Assembly (NCBI GenBank): GCA_017503545.1
Contig: JAFVSW010000122.1
Coordinates: 1 to 39,118 of the forward strand
DNA: 39,118 bases
Source: Lentisphaeria bacterium
Lineage (GTDB): Bacteria > Verrucomicrobiota > Lentisphaeria > Victivallales > UBA1829
Direction: 5' to 3'
Positions 16,396 through 25,202 of the stretch are shown here, in pieces. The notes beneath the pieces are model-generated. The model was not told where the DNA came from and ran no database searches. It saw only the letters and a list, made by a program, of their open reading frames with translations. Positions within the stretch are counted from its first letter, which is position 1, and each line of letters begins with the position of its first letter. Made by a program: the position numbers and the translations under genes.

Positions 16396-17241
16396 ATGGC
16401 TGAAGTTTACAATTTACGTATTATTCTCAATGAACGTGTGCAGAAACTTTTGGATAATTTTGCATCCGTCATGGGGGGACATATTGTGTTTTATGACCGG
16501 AACGGGGAGATTTTGACTACGGGAAAAGGGGAGGGGAACAGCCCGTTTTGTCTGTTGATGCAGAAACGTTATTTTTCCCGGGAACAATGTCAGAAGCTGG
16601 ATAATGACATGGAACGCGAATGTGCGGCAACTGGAAAATGTGTCTGTTATACCTGCCACGCATTTCTGCGGGAAGCACTGCTGCCTGTCCGCACCCGGGA
16701 TGCCGGATTATTGGGCTTTGTCATGTTCGGACAATTCCGCAGTGAAGAATCGCTGCCGTCCGCTCTGGCATCCATGGCGAAAACAACACAGGAACGTGAG
16801 GAGTTGGAACGTTTATACCTTACCATGCCGCTGATGTCGGATGATACCATGGAAAACCTGACCGGATTATTGGAAACTCTGGTGTCCTATATTGCGGAAA
16901 GTGAATTGGTCGGATTGTATGCCGACCCGCTTTTGCAGGAAATCCGGAATTTTATTGAAGCCAATTATATACGGAATGTAAAATTGACGGATGCGGCAAA
17001 AACATTACGCCGCAGTGTATCCACATTATCCCATTATCTGCAGTATCACGGCGGAACCTCGTTCAAAAAAATGCTGATTGAAAAACGGTTATCGGCGGCA
17101 GAGGAAATCATGCGGAGTCATCCGGATTGGAACATTGGGGAAGTGGCATCGGCATCCGGTTTTGAGGACCGTTATTATTTTTCCCGTATTTACCGCAAAT
17201 ATCGCGGTTTTACCCCCGGCAAGTTCAAGAAGAAAGATTAA
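16396..17241 (+). CDS. AraC-family regulator with PocR sensory domain
   Basis: This 281-residue transcription factor has an N-terminal PocR-type ligand-binding domain (about residues 5-135), with a cysteine-rich stretch (ECAATGKCVCYTCHAF) and LGFVMFGQFRS. The C-terminal AraC DNA-binding region (about residues 180-281) holds two helix-turn-helix units and ends PDWNIGEVASASGFEDRYYFSRIYRKYRGFTPGKFKK. The ATG at 16396 is preferred over an upstream in-frame TTG at 16291, which would overlap the TTGCAA boxes. The upstream CAGG is weak. It is divergent from the sugar-catabolism operon, which it probably activates. Confidence 0.88.
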   Translation: MAEVYNLRIILNERVQKLLDNFASVMGGHIVFYDRNGEILTTGKGEGNSPFCLLMQKRYFSREQCQKLDNDMERECAATGKCVCYTCHAFLREALLPVRTRDAGLLGFVMFGQFRSEESLPSALASMAKTTQEREELERLYLTMPLMSDDTMENLTGLLETLVSYIAESELVGLYADPLLQEIRNFIEANYIRNVKLTDAAKTLRRSVSTLSHYLQYHGGTSFKKMLIEKRLSAAEEIMRSHPDWNIGEVASASGFEDRYYFSRIYRKYRGFTPGKFKKKD

Positions 17242-17305
17242 TGTAAAAGCAATGTCTGCCGGTTTGATTTTCCGGAAATATTTGAAAAAAAACAGTATTC
17301 AACGG

Positions 17306-17359
17306 TTGACTTTTTATTTCACCATTGTATATTAGAGAAAATGTTATCTTTCAAGATAA
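17306..17359 (+). promoter_or_regulatory. Promoter and dyad before the MBL-fold gene
   Basis: TTGACT (17306-17311), 16 bases, then TATATT (17328-17333). Just past the expected start is a dyad, TTATCTT-N2-AAGATAA (17344-17359), placed like a repressor site or a 5' stem. Confidence 0.6.
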
Positions 17360-17391
17360 AACATGTAACATAACAACAGGATGTTTTTATT

Positions 17392-18225
17392 ATGCAATTC
17401 AAATTTCTTGGTACCGCCGCAGCAGAAGCTGTTCCCGCCCTTTTCTGTGAATGTGAATATTGCCGAAAAGCAACCATTAACAAAGGCAAAGATATCCGCC
17501 GCAGAGCGTCTTATCTGCTGGATGATGATACCCTTGTTGATTTCGGTCCCGATGCGTTTCACCAGAGTCTTCTCTTTGACGTTGATCTGTTGAAAATCAA
17601 ACGGATCCTCTTTACTCACTGTCACGAGGACCACTTGAACCCCATCGAACTTTTGTGGCGTCGCCGCGGGTTCAGCAAAGTTACCAAAGATATCAAAATC
17701 ATGGGCTCAAACGTTATTCTGGCAACTCTGATGCAAGCGTATGCAAAATATACCACCATTACCAGTTTCGATATCGCCCATGTGATCCCGGTCATGCTCA
17801 ATGCCGGTGAGCCGTTGACGGATGAAGAACTGACGGTTCTGCCTTTGCCGGCGAATCATGCGCCCGGCAAAAATGCACAATTCTTTGCGATCACCAAAAA
17901 CGGAAAAAATGTTCTGGTGGGCAACGATACCGGCTATTTCCCCGATGAATCCTGGGATTTGATCAAAGATATGAAATTTGATATGGTTACTCTGGACGGT
18001 ACAATGGGGTTGCTTTATCCCGATAGCAGATATGGTCACATGGGCGTGAATGTGGTTGTTGAAGTCCGTGACCGTTTGTTGGAAATGGGGTGCATCGATG
18101 ATAAAAGCAAAGTCTTTGTGACACACTTCAGTCACAACGGCAACAGTTTGCAGGAAGATCTGGAAGCATTTTTCCTGCCGAAAAATATTACGGTTGCTTA
18201 TGACGGATTGACCGTAGAAATCTGA
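17392..18225 (+). CDS. Metallo-beta-lactamase-fold hydrolase, PhnP-like
   Basis: This 277-residue protein carries the metal motif THCHEDH (about residues 73-79), later NHAPG, GNDTGYF and THFSHNG, so the two-metal site is complete in pattern. Cysteines C19, C21 and C24 (FCECEYCRK) recall the structural zinc site of PhnP-type phosphodiesterases. It probably hydrolyses a phosphodiester, perhaps a cyclic sugar phosphate; the substrate is not known. There is no signal peptide, so it should be cytoplasmic. It has its own promoter and a strong terminator after it. AGGA lies 10 bases before the start. Confidence 0.82.
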   Translation: MQFKFLGTAAAEAVPALFCECEYCRKATINKGKDIRRRASYLLDDDTLVDFGPDAFHQSLLFDVDLLKIKRILFTHCHEDHLNPIELLWRRRGFSKVTKDIKIMGSNVILATLMQAYAKYTTITSFDIAHVIPVMLNAGEPLTDEELTVLPLPANHAPGKNAQFFAITKNGKNVLVGNDTGYFPDESWDLIKDMKFDMVTLDGTMGLLYPDSRYGHMGVNVVVEVRDRLLEMGCIDDKSKVFVTHFSHNGNSLQEDLEAFFLPKNITVAYDGLTVEI

Positions 18226-18240
18226 TTTTTGATAAATGAA

Positions 18241-18283
18241 ATGCGGGGCAGAAAACGGATCAAAAACGTTTTCTGCCCCGCAT
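18241..18283. terminator. Bidirectional terminator
   Basis: A perfect 17-bp stem (ATGCGGGGCAGAAAACG and its complement) has a 9-base loop. It sits between the ends of two convergent genes, 15 bases past the MBL-fold gene. The flanking T- and A-runs are short, but stem length and location make it convincing. Confidence 0.85.
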
Positions 18284-18310
18284 ATTATTTCTGTTTGCGA
18301 CGGGAGAGGA

Positions 18311-19387
18311 TCACCGGAATTCTTTCAAACCGTCTTTTGCTTTTTTCAGTTTAAGATCCTGTAAATTTTTCAAAACTTTTGCCGCTGCTGCCGTATCATT
18401 GTTCCGGATGGCAGCGGTGTATGCTTTTTTCAAAGCCGCAAGCTGATTTTTATTCAAATCCATTTTCACCGCTTCAATCATTTCCCGATCGAATTCGGCA
18501 GTGGAAAGTTGCGGTGTCCAATTGATCTGCATCATGAATTTTTCGATGGCATCGGCATTTTCCATAAAGAACCGATGAACCATATCGGCTGCCGGTTTCT
18601 TCACAAACATACCCAACGCAAAATCGTATTGCTGCGTATTTTTTTTTGTCAGGAGACGCATTGCGACCATGGCACCGGAGCGGGGAACATTAAGTTCTTT
18701 GATTTTCTGATGGGGGAAAATCAGGAAATATCCGGCGGTATCCTGCAGAAATTTGTTGTATAAGGCAATGTATTGACTTTCCGGTTTCAGTTTGAATCCG
18801 GCGGCGGAAATATTGTAATCTTTTTCTTTCATCCGCAAGTGACGTTCCCGGTCTTTCGGGTTGTCCGACTGGTATGGATAGGCATTGAAATCCATACGCC
18901 AGATGGAAAAGTTTTCCGCCGTCACACGCATAAAAATCCAATCCTGATGGGATGGAAACTGAATCATGCGGATCCGTAATTTTCCGGCACCATCGTTGGA
19001 AGGATAAACAAGGTCCGCAACCGCCGCACCGTTAATCACGTTCATGGTTACCTGTTCCGGCAGGAATTTTGCAACCAGATTATGAACGCCCTGTTTATAC
19101 TGGAAACAACCGAAAAAATTCCAAATACTCCATCCGCCATTGGTTCGTGGCTGACGCCCGAATTCCAGACCGAAAAACTGGTCGCCCCATTTTGCTTTTT
19201 TCACCAATGTTTTGCCATCGTTTGTGACATAGGCAAGAATGAGTTTGCCGTTATAAAAATTAACATCATAAGTAATTTTTGTATTTCCGTTTTTCAGTTT
19301 GATCTCTTTCCGGTCAACATGCGGGTTCGCCGCAAAAAGGGAACCCGCAGCGGAAACGGCAAGAAAAATTGCAAGCAAACGTTTCAT
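18311..19387 (-). CDS. Secreted protein of unknown function
   Basis: This 358-residue protein begins with a signal peptide (MKRLLAIFLAVSAAGSLFA, cut likely after FAA). The middle is rich in aromatic beta strands (WGDQFFGLEFGRQPR, GGWSIWNFFGCFQY), like carbohydrate-binding or sugar-mutarotase-like folds, but no family is recognised. The last 80 residues are helical, with lysine- and alanine-rich repeats. It starts 3 bases after the large GH42-like gene ends and is third in the CBM9/GH42-like/unknown operon, so a role in polysaccharide handling outside the cytoplasm is inferred. Confidence 0.75.
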   Translation of the reverse strand: MKRLLAIFLAVSAAGSLFAANPHVDRKEIKLKNGNTKITYDVNFYNGKLILAYVTNDGKTLVKKAKWGDQFFGLEFGRQPRTNGGWSIWNFFGCFQYKQGVHNLVAKFLPEQVTMNVINGAAVADLVYPSNDGAGKLRIRMIQFPSHQDWIFMRVTAENFSIWRMDFNAYPYQSDNPKDRERHLRMKEKDYNISAAGFKLKPESQYIALYNKFLQDTAGYFLIFPHQKIKELNVPRSGAMVAMRLLTKKNTQQYDFALGMFVKKPAADMVHRFFMENADAIEKFMMQINWTPQLSTAEFDREMIEAVKMDLNKNQLAALKKAYTAAIRNNDTAAAAKVLKNLQDLKLKKAKDGLKEFR

Positions 19388-19390
19388 GGC

Positions 19391-22300
19391 TTATTTTACC
19401 TTGAATTGAAGTTTTGTTGTCAACCCGGTCGCCACATCGGTAAGAGCCGCGTTCCATGTGCCGGCAGGTTCGTTATATGCAATGGAACGAACCGGTATGA
19501 TTTGCTTGCGATCGAAGACGTGACGGAATGCCAATTTGCCATTGGGGTACATGATTTCCAGTCTGTACACTCTGCCATCCACGAGGGTAGGAAGTGTGAA
19601 TTGGAGTTTTTCCCCTCTTGCCGCATCATTGATCCGGAACATAGGAGCTTTCTGTTTTTCCGTAAAAAGACTGTACAGTTGGAGCGGTGATTTTTTGAAC
19701 GCACTTGTAATGCCTTTTCCATAACCGGCATACTGATTGTCTACCGAATAGATGTGATATGCACGCGGGAATTTGACTTTGACCGGTTGGTGCATATCCT
19801 GCGGTCTCTGCATGATGCCCAACAGAATAAAATCTTTGTTGATACGTGTCCGGATCATTGTATTTTCCGCAACATTGCCCACCTGGAGCAGGGGGAGTGT
19901 ATTTGCATTTTTCATGAGAGAAAGCAGCCATTGATCGAACATGGCGGGAGATTGTGCGGTATTGGCGGCGGAGGCAATACTGAAATTGCAGAGAATTGCT
20001 TTACCTTTTCCGTATTTACGGGTAACGAATATCTGTTTGCCCTGGGGAACCCGTTTTGCCTGGAAATTACCAAGTTTGAGGGCTTTGAACGTTCTCTGTT
20101 CATGATCGGCAAATGTGATATTGCCGAACAAGTCTTTCAATGGATTGCTTTCCCGTACCCGGAGATTTTCATTCATGATCGCCGGATTGATGTCTGCAAT
20201 CACGATACCGCCGTTTTTCACATAATCCAGAATGGCTTTACATTCTTTGTCGCTGAGGGCAGATGCGCCGCAGAGGAACAGCAGTTTTGCTTTTTTCAGA
20301 CGGTCAAGGGAATTGACGGAAATAAAATCGAATCCGGCACTGGTGCGGTAACAGCTGCGGATCAGAGACGGCAGACCGTCGTGCGGGCTGAAACAGCGTT
20401 TATCCAGCAATGCGGCGGCGGTGGAAGGATGACTCCAGAAGAAATATACGCCGTTATTCGCCAAATCGTTGCGGATCATGAGCTGTGCAGAACCGTTTTT
20501 CAAACGGTCAAGATCGTGCAGATATTTTTTGACATAACCGGCGATGGTCATATCGCAGCCGAAACTGCTGTGATTGCTTCCGGGATTTGCAGCAAACCAG
20601 GCGTTCCCGTTGACTGTGCCGAGAAGCAGATCTTTATTCAGCGGTACAACATGATCACCGCGTCCGCTGTGACTGCCGGGATATCCACCCCACCAGAGAG
20701 AACGGAGTTTTTCTTTGCCGAAACTGCGGAGAAGTTCATCGCCCACCAGATTGGAATAGGGACCCCAATATTCCAGCGTTTTCATGGTCAATTCCAGATT
20801 GCCGGGTTCACTGCCTTCTGCGCCGACAACTGCTTGCGGATCGTATTTCCGGATTTCTTTCCGGAGGAAGGCATGAGCATCTGCATACATCTGTTCAATG
20901 TAAGCCCGATGGTCATTCCAGGCAGGATAAATACCTTTTTCCTTTGCTTCTTTCAAAGGCATGTGTGGTACTTCATCAAAACTCTTGTAGTTATTCTTAT
21001 AGTTGTAATTGAGATTTGCAATGGTTTTGTATTTGTTCTTGAGGAATTGGCGGAAATAGATCAGGTCATAAGGACCGTATCCGCTTTCCAGATTCAAATG
21101 ATTTTCGTCCCCCAGATTGTATACTGCGGCACTGTATTTCGGCAGATTGATCATCCGGTTACGGATCCCTTCCGCCCAAAGTCTTTTGACTTCCGGACGA
21201 TAGAAACAATGGTCGCCATTCAATGCGTTCAAATCTTTTCTGAATTTACCGGGCAGGAAGAACCAGTTTTTCGTTTCCACAGTGCCTGTCGGGGATTTGC
21301 TGAAATAGACACGCACCATGTAGGGGACCATTTTCATGTTCAAAAGAGCGGTTACACGGGCATTGGTACCATCCTGTTTCGGATGATTCAACTGCAGATT
21401 CCAGCCGAGGCGATCCACCATCGGCCGTGCCAGATGTTCTCCGTTGTCGTTTTCCGGACCATCCCAACCGATCTGCCAGTAATCATCCATTCCGGGATTG
21501 GGGAAGAACAATTCTTTGTCCGTAATATCTTTCAGTTTATTCTGCTCTTTCAGTCCTGCGCGGAGATATCCGGCAAGGGTGGGCATGTAATAATCTTTGA
21601 TTTCAAATTTTACACTTGCAGCCCGTGGCGGAACGGTGATTTCCTGCCGTACCCAAATATTTCCGTAAGGAGAATCATACAATTCCAGAACGGCTTTTGT
21701 TGCGCGTGATGCGGGTTTGCTGATAAGCAGTTCGCCGCGGATTGTCTGTTTTTTCGCAAACGCATCGTCCATTTTCAGTGTCAAACCGCCGATATTGGAT
21801 TTGACGGTGAATTCTTCCACCATAAATGCGCCGTTGTTTCCCAATGTATCTTTGTAATAAGTTCCGGCGGGCAGAGCATTTTTCTGTGCTGTGACATCGT
21901 TGTTCCAGGCATCCCGGATACGTGTTACCGTATTCCCGGCGACTTTGATTTCTTTCCCGGCGGCATAACGGAACAGGAGAGAAACGAATGCGGCAGCATT
22001 TTCCTGTTGTGTTTTCCATTGATTGCTGTAAGTGACACTGGGCAGCAAAGTGTGTCCGATGCTGTTTGCTTTTACATTCCAGGAAAGGTTGATGAATTTA
22101 CCTTTTCCCACTTGCCAAGCCTGAATTTTAGCTTTCTTTGCAGGCTGGGCGAATGTTTGGAAGACTTCCGGTACTGCAAGCGGGTTCCGATACAATTTCC
22201 GGTACGGGAGCCGATCGGCTTTTCCGGAATTGATCAGAATCAGACTTTTTCCGTTGCGTACATCGTTGAGAATACGGTATTGTGCTTTTTCGGATAATTT

Positions 22301-22681
22301 ATTGAATGCAAATTGCCCGATTACATATACATCGTAATCCTTGTTCAAGGTTGCGGAAAGTTCATTTTCTTTTTCAAAGAAACTGGTTCCTTCGTGCGTG
22401 CTTTCGTACATGTCTTCCTGAGCAAACGCATATCTTCCGGCAGTCAGGAAAAAAGAGGCATCCATTTCCATACGCTGAAGAACTTCCACGGAATCCCGGG
22501 CACCGGACCGCATCAGAATGAACAGCGTTTTGATCGGTTTTGTATCTTTTTTCTGTTGGAAAGCATAATGGGGTGTGACATATTCCCGGCTGATTTTGTT
22601 CAGATATGCACTGTCATGTTTTGCCGCAAGAAACAATGCCGGCAAACTCAATGTCAGAACGGATAACGTTTTGAAATTCAT
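19391..22681 (-). CDS. Large secreted glycosidase-like protein (GH42-like)
   Basis: This 1096-residue protein has a signal peptide (about residues 1-20). The order of parts recalls GH42-type beta-galactosidases: a central TIM-barrel-like region with acidic sites in NLGDENHLN (about residue 523) and VGAEGSEPG (about residue 620), then a Rossmann/trimerisation-like domain (LSDKECKAILDYVKNGGIVIAD cut here as two parts: LSDKECKAILDY and VKNGGIVIAD, about residues 800-880), then a C-terminal beta domain. An N-terminal region of about 150 residues also looks Rossmann-like. The catalytic pair could not be fixed, so enzyme activity is inferred. AAGGAG lies 5 bases before the start. It is second in a secreted operon. 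Confidence 0.7.
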   Translation of the reverse strand: MNFKTLSVLTLSLPALFLAAKHDSAYLNKISREYVTPHYAFQQKKDTKPIKTLFILMRSGARDSVEVLQRMEMDASFFLTAGRYAFAQEDMYESTHEGTSFFEKENELSATLNKDYDVYVIGQFAFNKLSEKAQYRILNDVRNGKSLILINSGKADRLPYRKLYRNPLAVPEVFQTFAQPAKKAKIQAWQVGKGKFINLSWNVKANSIGHTLLPSVTYSNQWKTQQENAAAFVSLLFRYAAGKEIKVAGNTVTRIRDAWNNDVTAQKNALPAGTYYKDTLGNNGAFMVEEFTVKSNIGGLTLKMDDAFAKKQTIRGELLISKPASRATKAVLELYDSPYGNIWVRQEITVPPRAASVKFEIKDYYMPTLAGYLRAGLKEQNKLKDITDKELFFPNPGMDDYWQIGWDGPENDNGEHLARPMVDRLGWNLQLNHPKQDGTNARVTALLNMKMVPYMVRVYFSKSPTGTVETKNWFFLPGKFRKDLNALNGDHCFYRPEVKRLWAEGIRNRMINLPKYSAAVYNLGDENHLNLESGYGPYDLIYFRQFLKNKYKTIANLNYNYKNNYKSFDEVPHMPLKEAKEKGIYPAWNDHRAYIEQMYADAHAFLRKEIRKYDPQAVVGAEGSEPGNLELTMKTLEYWGPYSNLVGDELLRSFGKEKLRSLWWGGYPGSHSGRGDHVVPLNKDLLLGTVNGNAWFAANPGSNHSSFGCDMTIAGYVKKYLHDLDRLKNGSAQLMIRNDLANNGVYFFWSHPSTAAALLDKRCFSPHDGLPSLIRSCYRTSAGFDFISVNSLDRLKKAKLLFLCGASALSDKECKAILDYVKNGGIVIADINPAIMNENLRVRESNPLKDLFGNITFADHEQRTFKALKLGNFQAKRVPQGKQIFVTRKYGKGKAILCNFSIASAANTAQSPAMFDQWLLSLMKNANTLPLLQVGNVAENTMIRTRINKDFILLGIMQRPQDMHQPVKVKFPRAYHIYSVDNQYAGYGKGITSAFKKSPLQLYSLFTEKQKAPMFRINDAARGEKLQFTLPTLVDGRVYRLEIMYPNGKLAFRHVFDRKQIIPVRSIAYNEPAGTWNAALTDVATGLTTKLQFKVK

Positions 22682-22717
22682 GTTGACTCCTTATTGATAT
22701 ATTCTATTCTACTCTGC

Positions 22718-23752
22718 TCAGTTAAAATCTTTTTCCAATGCGGTTTTCCATTGGAACTGTTCCGCTTTGCGCGCGAATTCATCCAGTGACCGGATCAACT
22801 GGACGGATGGGGGGATCGTTTGCAGCATTTTTTTCAATTCGTTCTGCAATGCTGCCGATTCTTTTTTGTATTTATCCGGTACTTGAGTCGCTTTGATAAT
22901 GTCCCGGACTTTTTTCTGTTGTCCGGTAAGCATGGTATTCAACGTGGTTTGTTGTACACCTTTACCCATATTGTATAATACCTGTTGATCCAGTGCCAGA
23001 CACCAGGGCGGAGTTACTTTTTTATTCAGTTCCGCCGCCAGTTCCTGCATATTGATCTGCTTGCCTTCTTCCATGAAACAGAGAAAACCGAAATTGGAGG
23101 TCGCCGCGTAGTTTCCTCCGGGGGATGAGGTTGTCCCGATAAAACTGCCGGTCCCCCAGGCGTAACGCACATGACAGAAAGTCCAGATATCCCCGGACTT
23201 TGCTTTTTTGCCTAATGCTTCCCACGGCCAGAAGGTTTCCACGTACCAGGCATTTTTGCCGATTTTTACTTTGACTTCCCAGCCGTCCGCATTCCAATCG
23301 TTCCGGATCACGGCTCCATCAATGCGCCAGATATCCATCATGGTTCCGATGGCGTTGACAACAAATTTGCGCCATCCGATACCGGCGGCATCGGAGTCAA
23401 AGTAAATTTCTGTGCAGTCATCCCGCCAGAGTTCGCCGTCATCCCGTTCCGTTACAGTGATACGCAGATTTTTGATATTGTTGTCATAATGTGTGATTCC
23501 CATGTATAATCCCTGTGGAGTATAAACCATCCGGAAGGAATTTTTCAATTTACCGGGCCCGGGATTGGGTTTGAAATATTCGTAAGAGGATGTATACTCC
23601 ATTGCATTTTTCCAGCATGGATCGTTAAGATCTCCATCCAGAACGGGTGCGGCAGCTGCCGGTTTGACGCAATAAAACGAGACTTCCCGCATATTGGCAT
23701 AAAGAGCCGTAGTCATGCACAATAGAAGTCCGGCACAAGACCAGAGTTTCAT
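22718..23752 (-). CDS. Secreted CBM9-like carbohydrate-binding protein
   Basis: This protein has 344 residues. After the signal peptide (MKLWSCAGLLLCMTTALYA) is a CBM9/DOMON-like beta sandwich (about residues 25-225), with the family pattern PVLDGDLNDPCWKNA, LWRDDCTEIYFD and WYVETFWPWEAL. The C-terminal 110 residues are helical and charged. The ATG at 23752 is chosen, since AAGGA lies 10 bases upstream and it yields a clean signal peptide; an in-frame ATG 20 codons earlier would spoil it. It likely binds glycan fragments for the GH42-like protein encoded next. Confidence 0.85.
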   Translation of the reverse strand: MKLWSCAGLLLCMTTALYANMREVSFYCVKPAAAAPVLDGDLNDPCWKNAMEYTSSYEYFKPNPGPGKLKNSFRMVYTPQGLYMGITHYDNNIKNLRITVTERDDGELWRDDCTEIYFDSDAAGIGWRKFVVNAIGTMMDIWRIDGAVIRNDWNADGWEVKVKIGKNAWYVETFWPWEALGKKAKSGDIWTFCHVRYAWGTGSFIGTTSSPGGNYAATSNFGFLCFMEEGKQINMQELAAELNKKVTPPWCLALDQQVLYNMGKGVQQTTLNTMLTGQQKKVRDIIKATQVPDKYKKESAALQNELKKMLQTIPPSVQLIRSLDEFARKAEQFQWKTALEKDFN

Positions 23753-23803
23753 AATCTGTTTTTCCTTCTGTTGAGTTTTGTTATGTTTTATGATATAGCG
23801 GAT

Positions 23804-23831
23804 AAAATACACCTTTTTCTGAAAAAATCAA
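23804..23831 (-). promoter_or_regulatory. Promoter of the CBM9/GH42-like operon
   Basis: On the minus strand TTGATT (23826-23831) and TATTTT (23804-23809) are spaced by 16 bases, about 55 bases before the start codon. Confidence 0.5.
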
Positions 23832-23858
23832 GTCATAGTGTATAAGTAGCCCCGCCAT

Positions 23859-23966
23859 TTCTGTTGTGTGACGACCCGGCTTGTCAATTCTGCCGCCGTT
23901 ATTAAAAGATGCGGATGCAATTTTTAACGTTTTTCAGGTATTTTTTAAGACTTTGAAATTACCTCT
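23859..23966 (+). repeat. 108-bp unit, copy A (copy 3 of the border motif)
   Basis: This stretch matches 32303-32410 at 105 of 108 positions, with the first 80 bases identical, and the similarity stops sharply at both ends. In the other copy the first 47 bases are the last codons and stop of the AAC(3)-fusion gene; here there is no gene around them. The unit ends with the border motif (from 23931), where AGGTA can pair with TACCT. It lies between two divergent promoters. Confidence 0.9.
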
Positions 23967-24050
23967 AACGGATTTTTTTTATAACACTTTTGAAAACAGT
24001 AAGATTACATCTTTTACTTGTTTTTTTGAATAAATTTTATTATATAACAC

Positions 24051-24100
24051 TTGAAATTGTGATCTTCCCATGCTATTTTAAATGGTAAACACGTTTACCA
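24051..24100 (+). promoter_or_regulatory. Promoter and LacI-type operator
   Basis: TTGAAA (24051-24056), 17 bases, then TATTTT (24074-24079). The dyad TGGTAAAC-N2-GTTTACCA (24083-24100) covers the expected start of transcription. It is a typical LacI-family operator and points to autorepression by the gene that follows. Confidence 0.8.
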
Positions 24101-24112
24101 TAGGAGAATAAA

Positions 24113-25156
24113 GTGAAAGAAAGAGCTTCGATCCGTGATGTTGCAAAAATGGCAGGGGTGAGTATAACCACCGTGAGTTTTGTACTCAAAGGTATTGGGC
24201 GCGTCTCGCAGGATACCATTCGCCGGGTATGGGATTGCGTCAATGAATTGGGTTATACTCCGAATCCTTATGTAAATAAGATTCTCAATAAAGAGAATTT
24301 TGAACATAAAAAGACAAATCTGTTGATGCGAGTGTTTTTTCACCCCAGTGATGTGGTGGTGGATAATACCATATTAAACAATTATATCGGCAATTTTGAG
24401 ACTGCCTGTGCAAAATATGATTATTCCGGTACCAGTTATGCTTATCGTGATGTTCTCGGGTTCCGGAGCAAACTTCTTTTGAACGATCTTGTCGATGGCG
24501 TTGTATTGGGGGTGCCCCACAAGAATATTCTGGAAGTGGTACGGAAACGTGTTCCCTGCGTGCTGACCGGGGTGGATGCTGATCCGGATGTTGTTTCCAT
24601 GCCGGTGATCCATTTTGATTATGAAAATGCTTTCAACCGTATTTTTTCCGCATTTGCCAAAAAAAATATGACCGGTTCCCTTGCTATATTCCGCGGTTTT
24701 GGGGAATTGAGTCTGGATGATTCCCTTGTTCACGATTATTCCATTGAATATTTGAAACGTCCTGCGGAGAAAAACAAAATACCTTTCCGGAAATCTCATC
24801 TTTTCAATGTGGAGGCAGATGCAAAAAACAACGCGACCAAATTGGAGGAAATTGCAGATAAAGCCTTCCATCTGATCCGGGAAGAAGGCGTAAGATTTAT
24901 TGCTTTGCACTTGATTACATCTCTGTCGGAATTGAAAGTTCTTCTGGAAAAAAGAGGGATCCGTTTCCCTGAGGAAGCCGTGCTTTTAGGTGTAAATCAC
25001 GTTTCATCGAAATCAACAGGAATTGTGGAAGCGGTGCACGATATTCCGGCACTTATGGAAAAAGCGGTGGAAGTGCTTTTGCGGTGTATGGATGGGAAAG
25101 AAAAGAAAAACAAGAAATATTGGGTCGAATGTAAAACCGATGTAGACAATATTTAA
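24113..25156 (+). CDS. LacI-family transcriptional regulator
   Basis: This 347-residue repressor has the N-terminal LacI helix-turn-helix and hinge (ASIRDVAKMAGVSITTVSFV, then ELGYTPNPYVNKIL) and a periplasmic-binding-protein-like sensor domain (about residues 65-340). It starts with GTG, with AGGAG 6 bases upstream; no better ATG is available that keeps the HTH. It is expected to bind the dyad just before it. Its position between the CBM9/GH42-like operon and the pseudopilin/DUF4838 genes suggests sugar-responsive control of one or both, but no second copy of the operator was found. Confidence 0.92.
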   Translation: MKERASIRDVAKMAGVSITTVSFVLKGIGRVSQDTIRRVWDCVNELGYTPNPYVNKILNKENFEHKKTNLLMRVFFHPSDVVVDNTILNNYIGNFETACAKYDYSGTSYAYRDVLGFRSKLLLNDLVDGVVLGVPHKNILEVVRKRVPCVLTGVDADPDVVSMPVIHFDYENAFNRIFSAFAKKNMTGSLAIFRGFGELSLDDSLVHDYSIEYLKRPAEKNKIPFRKSHLFNVEADAKNNATKLEEIADKAFHLIREEGVRFIALHLITSLSELKVLLEKRGIRFPEEAVLLGVNHVSSKSTGIVEAVHDIPALMEKAVEVLLRCMDGKEKKNKKYWVECKTDVDNI

Positions 25157-25202
25157 CAACTTTTTATAATTACCACAAAGTAGAAAAGGAAAGGATCAAG
25201 TT

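Noticed and set aside
19754-21709. Open frame of 651 codons on the plus strand
   Set aside because: It lies antisense within the GH42-like gene, is rich in Cys, Phe and His in the way antisense frames are, and has no ribosome site or known domain.
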